Below are positions 7,318-11,925 of a stretch of DNA of 11,925 nt, in pieces (the first letter of the stretch is position 1; each line of letters opens with the position of its first letter). The translations under genes were made by a program, and so were the position numbers. Under the pieces are notes generated by a model. The model had not been told where the DNA came from, did no database searches, and worked only from the letters and a program-made list of their open reading frames with translations. This stretch comes from TWA4 sp045121095 (GTDB lineage: Bacteria > Bacillota > Clostridia > Lachnospirales > Lachnospiraceae): contig JBGVFN010000149.1 of assembly GCA_045121095.1 (NCBI GenBank), positions 1-11,925 on the forward strand, given 5' to 3'.

Positions 7318-7556
7318 GCTGTTTTTCAGCCGGATTTTTTCATAAAAAATCGTAACAAAATCAAGTCACCAGGGAGCGATTGCTCCCTTCATCTATTATT
7401 TATGGTAACGATTTGGCATTGCATGACCGTGTACCTTTCAGAGCGTGTCCAAATATGTTCCGGGTATTTTCGATCATTACAGATGCCTGCTGAAACGTTA
7501 CATGATTATATTATCGATATCAGAAGAGGAGGATGCGGCAATCAGCCGTTATTAAC
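7318..7556 (+). promoter_or_regulatory. Long structured 5' leader of the activase gene
   Basis: From the predicted transcription start to the gene is about 240 nt without a convincing gene. Visible elements are a 5'-end hairpin GCTG/CAGC (7318-7321 with 7327-7330); GATTTTTT/AAAAAATC (7333-7340 with 7344-7351, 3-nt loop); and AGGGAGC/GCTCCCT (7371-7377 with 7382-7388, 4-nt loop). AAATCGT (7347-7353) could also pair with ACGATTT (7408-7414), enclosing the AGGGAGC hairpin and excluding the preceding one. It matches no riboswitch class I can recognise, and no U run follows the hairpins, so they are not ordinary terminators. Confidence 0.45.
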
Positions 7557-7559
7557 ATG
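7524..7559 (+). promoter_or_regulatory. Ribosome site with hairpin spacer before the activase start
   Basis: GAGGAGG ends at 7532 and is directly followed by an in-frame ATG at 7533 (too close) and then by ATG 7557 (24 bases away, too far). CGGC (7536-7539) can pair with GCCG (7545-7548) around a 5-base loop. Folding this out leaves about 11 unpaired bases between the ribosome site and ATG 7557, a workable distance. The start at 7557 is also favoured because MSKYYSLGIDIGSTT matches the usual start of the family. Confidence 0.5.
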
Positions 7560-10500
7560 AGCAAATATTATAGTCTCGGAATCGATATCGGTTCCACAAC
7601 CGTAAAAGTTGCATTACTGGACTCTGAACAGAATCTTATTTTCTCTGATTATCAGAGACATTATGCAAATATTCAGGAAACCCTGGCTTCTCTTATCCAA
7701 AAAGCCCTTGAAATCACCGGCCCGGTGGATATTGCTCCCATGATTACCGGTTCCGGCGGTCTGACATTATCCAAACATCTGGAAGTTCCTTTCGTACAGG
7801 AAGTAGTGGCTGTTTCCACTGCGCTGAAAAGCTATGCGCCTCAGACAGACGTGGCCATCGAGCTGGGCGGCGAGGATGCCAAGATTATTTATTATACCAA
7901 CGGTGTTGACCAGCGTATGAACGGTATCTGTGCCGGCGGTACGGGTTCTTTTATTGACCAGATGGCTTCTCTGCTGCAGACTGATGCAGCCGGACTGAAT
8001 GAATATGCCAAAAATTACAAGGCAATCTATCCCATCGCAGCCCGCTGCGGTGTATTTGCAAAAACCGATATTCAGCCCCTGATCAACGAAGGTGCCACCA
8101 GAGAAGACCTTTCTGCTTCTATTTTCCAGGCAGTGGTTAACCAGACCATCAGCGGTCTGGCCTGCGGGAAACCCATCCGCGGCCACGTGGCATTTTTAGG
8201 CGGTCCGCTCCACTTCCTGACAGAGTTAAAAGCGGCATTTATCCGTACGCTGAACCTGAAACCCGACGAAATCATTGCACCGGAACATTCTCATCTTTTC
8301 GCTGCCATGGGTGCTGCCATGAGCCAGGAAGGTGAAGTCGTTGTTCCCATGGAAGACCTGTACAAACGTCTCCATGAAGGTATTCAGATGGAATTCGAGA
8401 TCAAACGTCTGGATCCCTTATTTAAATCTCAGGAAGATTACGATGCATTCCGTGCCCGCCATGCCAAACACACCGTAAAGAAAGGTACTCTGAAAGATTA
8501 CACAGGTAAATGCTTCCTGGGTATTGATGCCGGCTCCACCACCACCAAAGTGGCTGTAGTAGGCGAAGATGGTACCCTTCTGTACTCTTTTTATGACAAC
8601 AACAACGGAAGCCCTCTTTCCACCGCCATCCGCGCCATCCATGAGATTACCTCTCAGATGAACGATGAGGCACAGATCGTTTACTCCTGCTCCACCGGTT
8701 ACGGTGAGGCGCTGTTAAAGGCTGCGCTCATGCTGGATGAAGGAGAAGTAGAAACCGTTGCCCATTATTATGCAGCATCTTTCTTTAATCCAGATGTAGA
8801 CTGTATTCTGGATATCGGCGGTCAGGATATGAAATGTATCAAGATTAAAGACCAGACCGTTGATAATGTTTTATTAAATGAAGCCTGCTCCTCCGGCTGC
8901 GGTTCCTTCATTGAAACCTTTGCAAAATCCCTGAATTACAGTGTTCAGGATTTCGCAAAAGAAGCTCTGTTTGCAGAAAATCCCATTGACCTGGGTACCA
9001 GATGTACCGTTTTCATGAATTCCAATGTAAAACAGGCACAGAAGGAAGGCGCTACCGTTGCTGATATTTCCGCAGGTCTGGCTTACTCCGTTATTAAAAA
9101 CGCATTATATAAGGTAATTAAAATTGCTTCTCCGGAAGATCTGGGTAAATCCATCGTCGTACAGGGCGGTACCTTCTACAACGATGCAGTTCTTCGCAGT
9201 TTTGAAAAGATTTCCGACTGTGAAGCCATCCGTCCGGATATTGCCGGCATTATGGGTGCTTTCGGTGCTGCTCTGATTGCAAGAGAACGCTATACCCCCG
9301 GTACAGAAACCTCCATGCTTCCCTGCCAGAAGATCCTGACTCTGCAGTACGAAACCAGCATGACCCGCTGCAAAGGCTGCAACAACCACTGTCTTCTGAC
9401 TGTCAACACCTTTGACGGCGGCCGTCAGTTTATCAGCGGCAACCGCTGCGAACGTGGTCTTGGCCAGGAAGTAAAGAAAAAAGAAACTCCCAACCTGTTT
9501 GATTATAAATACAGAAGAATCTTCAATTACAAGCCCCTTGCTCCCAAGGATGCACCCAGAGGCACCGTTGGTATTCCCCGTGTCCTGAATATGTATGAAG
9601 ATTATCCCTTCTGGGCTGTATTTTTCCGCAAACTGGGCTTCTCTGTGATTTTATCTCCCAAATCCAGCCGCAAGGTTTACGAAATGGGTATTGAATCCAT
9701 CCCCAGTGAATCCGAATGCTATCCTGCCAAGCTGGCTCATGGCCATATCAGCTGGCTGATCAAGAAAGAACCGGATGTGATCTTCTATCCCAGCATTCCT
9801 TACGAAAGAAAAGAAGTATCAGGCGCACAGAACCATTACAACTGTCCCATCGTTACTTCCTACTCTGAAAATATCAAGAACAACGTGGAAGAACTCAGCG
9901 ATTCCAAGATTCGTTTCCTGAATCCTTTCATGTCTTTCTCCGATGAAAAGACCGTAACGGAACGTCTGACCACCATTTTCCAGAAAGAATTCAATATTCC
10001 TGCCAAGGAAGTGGCTGCCGCTGCTCACGCTGGCTGGACCGAACTGCTGGCAGTCCGCGATGACATCCGCCAGAAAGGGGAAGAAATCCTGCGTTACATG
10101 GAAAAAACCGGCACACACGGTATCGTACTGGCTGGACGTCCCTATCACTGTGATCCGGAGATCAACCATGGTATTCCCGAACTGATCACCTCCTACGGTG
10201 TTTGTGTTCTTACCGAAGACTCCGTATCTCATCTGGGAACCGTAGATCGTCCTACCATCGTTATGGACCAGTGGATGTACCACTCCCGCCTTTACGCAGC
10301 CGCTTCCTTTGTAGGCACCAGAAAAGACCTGAATCTGATTCAGTTAAACTCCTTCGGCTGCGGTCTGGATGCCGTTACCACCGATCAGGTTTCCGACATT
10401 CTGAAAGCTGCCGGCAAAATTTACACGGTTCTGAAAATTGACGAAGTAAATAACCTGGGTGCGGCTCGTATCCGTATCCGCTCCCTGCTTTCCGCTCTCC

Positions 10501-11792
10501 GCGTTCGTCAGACTGCCGGAACAGCGAAAAAAGCAATTTCTTCCGCATTAAACCGCGTGGAATTTACCAAGGAGATGAAAAAGGATTACACCATTTTGTG
10601 TCCTCAGATGTCTCCCATCCACTTCAGCATGCTGCAGGCTGCACTCAACAGTCTGGGCTACCATGTGGAAGTTCTGGACAGCACCAATAAAGACTCTCTG
10701 GATGCAGGTCTGAAATATGTAAACAATGACGCCTGCTATCCTTCCCTGATCGTAGTTGGCCAGATTATGGACAGTCTCCAGTCCGGCAAATACGATCCCA
10801 ATAAAACAGCCGTTTTCATCACCCAGACCGGCGGCGGCTGCCGTGCATCCAACTACATCGGCTTTATCCGCCGTGCACTGGCAAAAGCCAACATGGAACA
10901 GGTACCTGTTATCTCCCTGAGTTTCCAGGGATTTGAAAAGAACTCCGGCTTTAAGATCACACCTACACTGATCATCAAAGCACTGATGGCCGTTGTATTT
11001 GGTGATGTCTTCATGCGCTGCCTGTACCGCGTAAGACCTTATGAAGTGAAAAAAGGCTCCGCCAATGCCCTTCACCGTAAATGGGAAAAACGCTGCTGCC
11101 GTTTCCTGTCCAAGGACGGTATTCACTATGGCCAGTTCAACAAGATGATCAAAGGAATCATCCACGACTTCGATGAACTGCCCATCCATGAAGACATGGT
11201 AAAACCCAGAGTCGGCGTAGTTGGCGAAATTCTGGTTAAATTCCTGCCTGCAGCCAACAACTATCTGGTAGAGCTGCTGGAAAAAGAAGGTGCCGAAGCC
11301 GTTGTACCCGATCTGCTGGACTTCTTAATGTACAGCTTCTACAACATGAACTTCAAGGTAGAAAACCTGGGCTTCAAGAAAAAGAGCGCCGTACTTTCCA
11401 ACATCGGTATTCAGGCTATTGAACAGTTCCGCAAAACAGTCCGCGAAGAACTGGAAAACAGCAAGCGTTTCGAAGCACCTGTACATATTGAACAGCTGGC
11501 CGAATACGCCAAGGGCATCGTTTCCCTGGGCAATCAGACCGGCGAAGGCTGGTTCCTGACCGGTGAAATGCTGGAACTGATCCACAACGGCACCCCCAAT
11601 ATCGTCTGCACGCAGCCCTTCGGCTGTCTGCCCAACCACGTAGTAGGTAAAGGTGTTATCAAGGAGCTGCGCCGTCAGTATCCCGATTCCAACATCATCG
11701 CCGTGGACTACGACCCCGGTGCCAGCGAAGTAAACCAGCTGAACCGTATTAAGCTGATGCTTTCTACCGCAAAAGAAAATCTGAAGATGTAA
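7557..11792 (+). CDS. Giant acyl-CoA dehydratase activase/reductase-type protein (two BadF/HgdC-like ATPase domains plus two HgdA/B-like halves)
   Basis: A 1411-aa predicted cytosolic iron-sulfur protein. Two ASKHA ATPase domains of the BadF/BadG/HgdC type come first. Domain 1 has GIDIGSTT at 8-15, LGGED at 103-107 and cysteines C125 (GICAGGTGSF) and C164 (ARCGVF). Domain 2 has GIDAGSTTT at 322-330, IGGQD at 420-424, C444 (ACSSGCGSF) and C483 (TRCTVF). Both pairs are 39 apart, as in HgdC, where the homodimer shares one [4Fe-4S] cluster. A CX2CX3CX18C motif follows (C605, C608, C612, C631). The rest resembles DUF2229 and HgdA/HgdB-like proteins in two related halves: C721 (ECYP), C763 (NCP), C935 (FGC), and C1060 (ACYP), C1095 (GGC), C1357 (FGC). 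Known relatives drive ATP-powered low-potential electron transfer for radical dehydration or reduction. Substrate and role of this fused family are unknown to me, and no dehydratase, CoA-transferase or electron-carrier gene is adjacent. The longer start at 7533 would add eight residues. Confidence 0.9.
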   Translation: MSKYYSLGIDIGSTTVKVALLDSEQNLIFSDYQRHYANIQETLASLIQKALEITGPVDIAPMITGSGGLTLSKHLEVPFVQEVVAVSTALKSYAPQTDVAIELGGEDAKIIYYTNGVDQRMNGICAGGTGSFIDQMASLLQTDAAGLNEYAKNYKAIYPIAARCGVFAKTDIQPLINEGATREDLSASIFQAVVNQTISGLACGKPIRGHVAFLGGPLHFLTELKAAFIRTLNLKPDEIIAPEHSHLFAAMGAAMSQEGEVVVPMEDLYKRLHEGIQMEFEIKRLDPLFKSQEDYDAFRARHAKHTVKKGTLKDYTGKCFLGIDAGSTTTKVAVVGEDGTLLYSFYDNNNGSPLSTAIRAIHEITSQMNDEAQIVYSCSTGYGEALLKAALMLDEGEVETVAHYYAASFFNPDVDCILDIGGQDMKCIKIKDQTVDNVLLNEACSSGCGSFIETFAKSLNYSVQDFAKEALFAENPIDLGTRCTVFMNSNVKQAQKEGATVADISAGLAYSVIKNALYKVIKIASPEDLGKSIVVQGGTFYNDAVLRSFEKISDCEAIRPDIAGIMGAFGAALIARERYTPGTETSMLPCQKILTLQYETSMTRCKGCNNHCLLTVNTFDGGRQFISGNRCERGLGQEVKKKETPNLFDYKYRRIFNYKPLAPKDAPRGTVGIPRVLNMYEDYPFWAVFFRKLGFSVILSPKSSRKVYEMGIESIPSESECYPAKLAHGHISWLIKKEPDVIFYPSIPYERKEVSGAQNHYNCPIVTSYSENIKNNVEELSDSKIRFLNPFMSFSDEKTVTERLTTIFQKEFNIPAKEVAAAAHAGWTELLAVRDDIRQKGEEILRYMEKTGTHGIVLAGRPYHCDPEINHGIPELITSYGVCVLTEDSVSHLGTVDRPTIVMDQWMYHSRLYAAASFVGTRKDLNLIQLNSFGCGLDAVTTDQVSDILKAAGKIYTVLKIDEVNNLGAARIRIRSLLSALRVRQTAGTAKKAISSALNRVEFTKEMKKDYTILCPQMSPIHFSMLQAALNSLGYHVEVLDSTNKDSLDAGLKYVNNDACYPSLIVVGQIMDSLQSGKYDPNKTAVFITQTGGGCRASNYIGFIRRALAKANMEQVPVISLSFQGFEKNSGFKITPTLIIKALMAVVFGDVFMRCLYRVRPYEVKKGSANALHRKWEKRCCRFLSKDGIHYGQFNKMIKGIIHDFDELPIHEDMVKPRVGVVGEILVKFLPAANNYLVELLEKEGAEAVVPDLLDFLMYSFYNMNFKVENLGFKKKSAVLSNIGIQAIEQFRKTVREELENSKRFEAPVHIEQLAEYAKGIVSLGNQTGEGWFLTGEMLELIHNGTPNIVCTQPFGCLPNHVVGKGVIKELRRQYPDSNIIAVDYDPGASEVNQLNRIKLMLSTAKENLKM

Positions 11793-11809
11793 ATTCTATT
11801 ATTACTAAA

Positions 11810-11849
11810 AAAGACACTGATCCTGCAGTTTTTACAGGTCAGTGTCTTT
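11810..11849 (+). terminator. Terminator of the activase gene
   Basis: AAAGACACTGA (11810-11820) pairs perfectly with TCAGTGTCTTT (11839-11849); after a one-base bulge, CCTG/CAGG extends the stem. It lies 18 bases after the stop codon and is followed by CTCTGTGTTT, a weak U-rich tail. Its placement makes a terminator the best reading. Confidence 0.75.
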
Positions 11850-11875
11850 CTCTGTGTTTATAAAAACATGCAACC

Positions 11876-11907
11876 ATTCAGCAGACATTCAGAATTTCCT
11901 GCTGAAT
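11876..11907. repeat. 9-bp inverted repeat at the right edge
   Basis: ATTCAGCAG (11876-11884) and CTGCTGAAT (11899-11907) form a perfect 9-bp stem with a 14-base loop. No T run directly follows on the plus strand; on the minus strand a TTTTT lies about ten bases beyond. It may belong to a gene outside the window, as a minus-strand terminator or an operator. Nothing else is recognisable after 11850. Confidence 0.4.
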
Positions 11908-11925
11908 AGTCACAAAAGTACTTTG

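Noticed and set aside
7371..7388. AGGGAGC/GCTCCCT hairpin as a terminator in the leader
   Set aside because: No U run follows on either strand; it is kept only as a leader structure.
7484..7512. Promoter with -10 TATATT close to the large gene
   Set aside because: No acceptable -35 at 16-18 bases; the 7283-7311 promoter is much better.
7228..7560. 110-codon open frame before the large gene as a protein-coding gene
   Set aside because: It begins upstream of the -10 box of the promoter, has no ribosome site, and its product looks like translated A/T-rich leader. Only the overlap at its end is kept, as a low-interest finding.
10548..11189. 213-codon minus-strand frame inside the large gene
   Set aside because: Antisense to conserved CYP and GGC motif regions of the activase; no promoter or ribosome site.
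1..11925. CRISPR arrays, tRNA/rRNA genes, insertion sequences, phage or defence genes
   Set aside because: No regularly spaced repeats, no cloverleaf-like or rRNA sequence, no transposase or integrase motif and no terminal repeats with duplications were seen.

Overview
The window looks like chromosomal DNA from a low-to-moderate-GC anaerobic Firmicute, most likely a Lachnospiraceae-type gut clostridium. This is inferred from protein style, A/T-rich intergenic DNA with consensus sigma-A promoters, a pyruvate kinase without the extra C-terminal domain of Bacillus enzymes, and an oxygen-sensitive 2-hydroxyacyl-CoA-dehydratase-activator type protein. I cannot name the species.

Layout: the 3' end of a YihY/BrkB-family membrane protein gene runs rightward off the left edge (2-535) and ends in a near-perfect bidirectional terminator. 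Five genes then lie on the minus strand. In transcription order, right to left, they are a CorA-type divalent metal transporter (6120-7064), a rhomboid-like membrane protein with a zinc-ribbon tail (5154-6026), pyruvate kinase (3627-5063), DNA topoisomerase III (1426-3495) and a small left-handed beta-helix protein resembling the acetyltransferase half of GlmU (700-1365). A perfect-consensus promoter (TTGACA-17-TATAAT) drives the corA side. The 60-131 bp gaps leave open whether there is one long operon or several; a hairpin between pyruvate kinase and topB suggests a partial break there.

The region 7089-7556 is a divergent control region. It holds the corA promoter, a second good promoter pointing right (TTGAAT-17-TATAAT), and a leader of about 240 nt with several hairpins. 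The ribosome-binding site in that leader is separated from the likely start codon by a small stem-loop.

The right third is one very large gene (7557-11792, 1411 aa): an uncharacterised acyl-CoA dehydratase activase/reductase-type protein. By eye it is built from two internal duplications. Two activator ATPase domains each carry a Cys pair exactly 39 residues apart. Two HgdA/HgdB-like halves each carry CYP, second-Cys and FGC motifs. A four-cysteine motif lies between the two pairs. It looks like a whole ATP-driven electron-activation system (activator dimer plus two-subunit reductase) on one chain, with no partner enzyme genes beside it to reveal its substrate. This is the most interesting item in the window. 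The family itself is known from genomes, but its function is, to my knowledge, not established. The other genes are ordinary housekeeping genes and do not obviously form a pathway with it.
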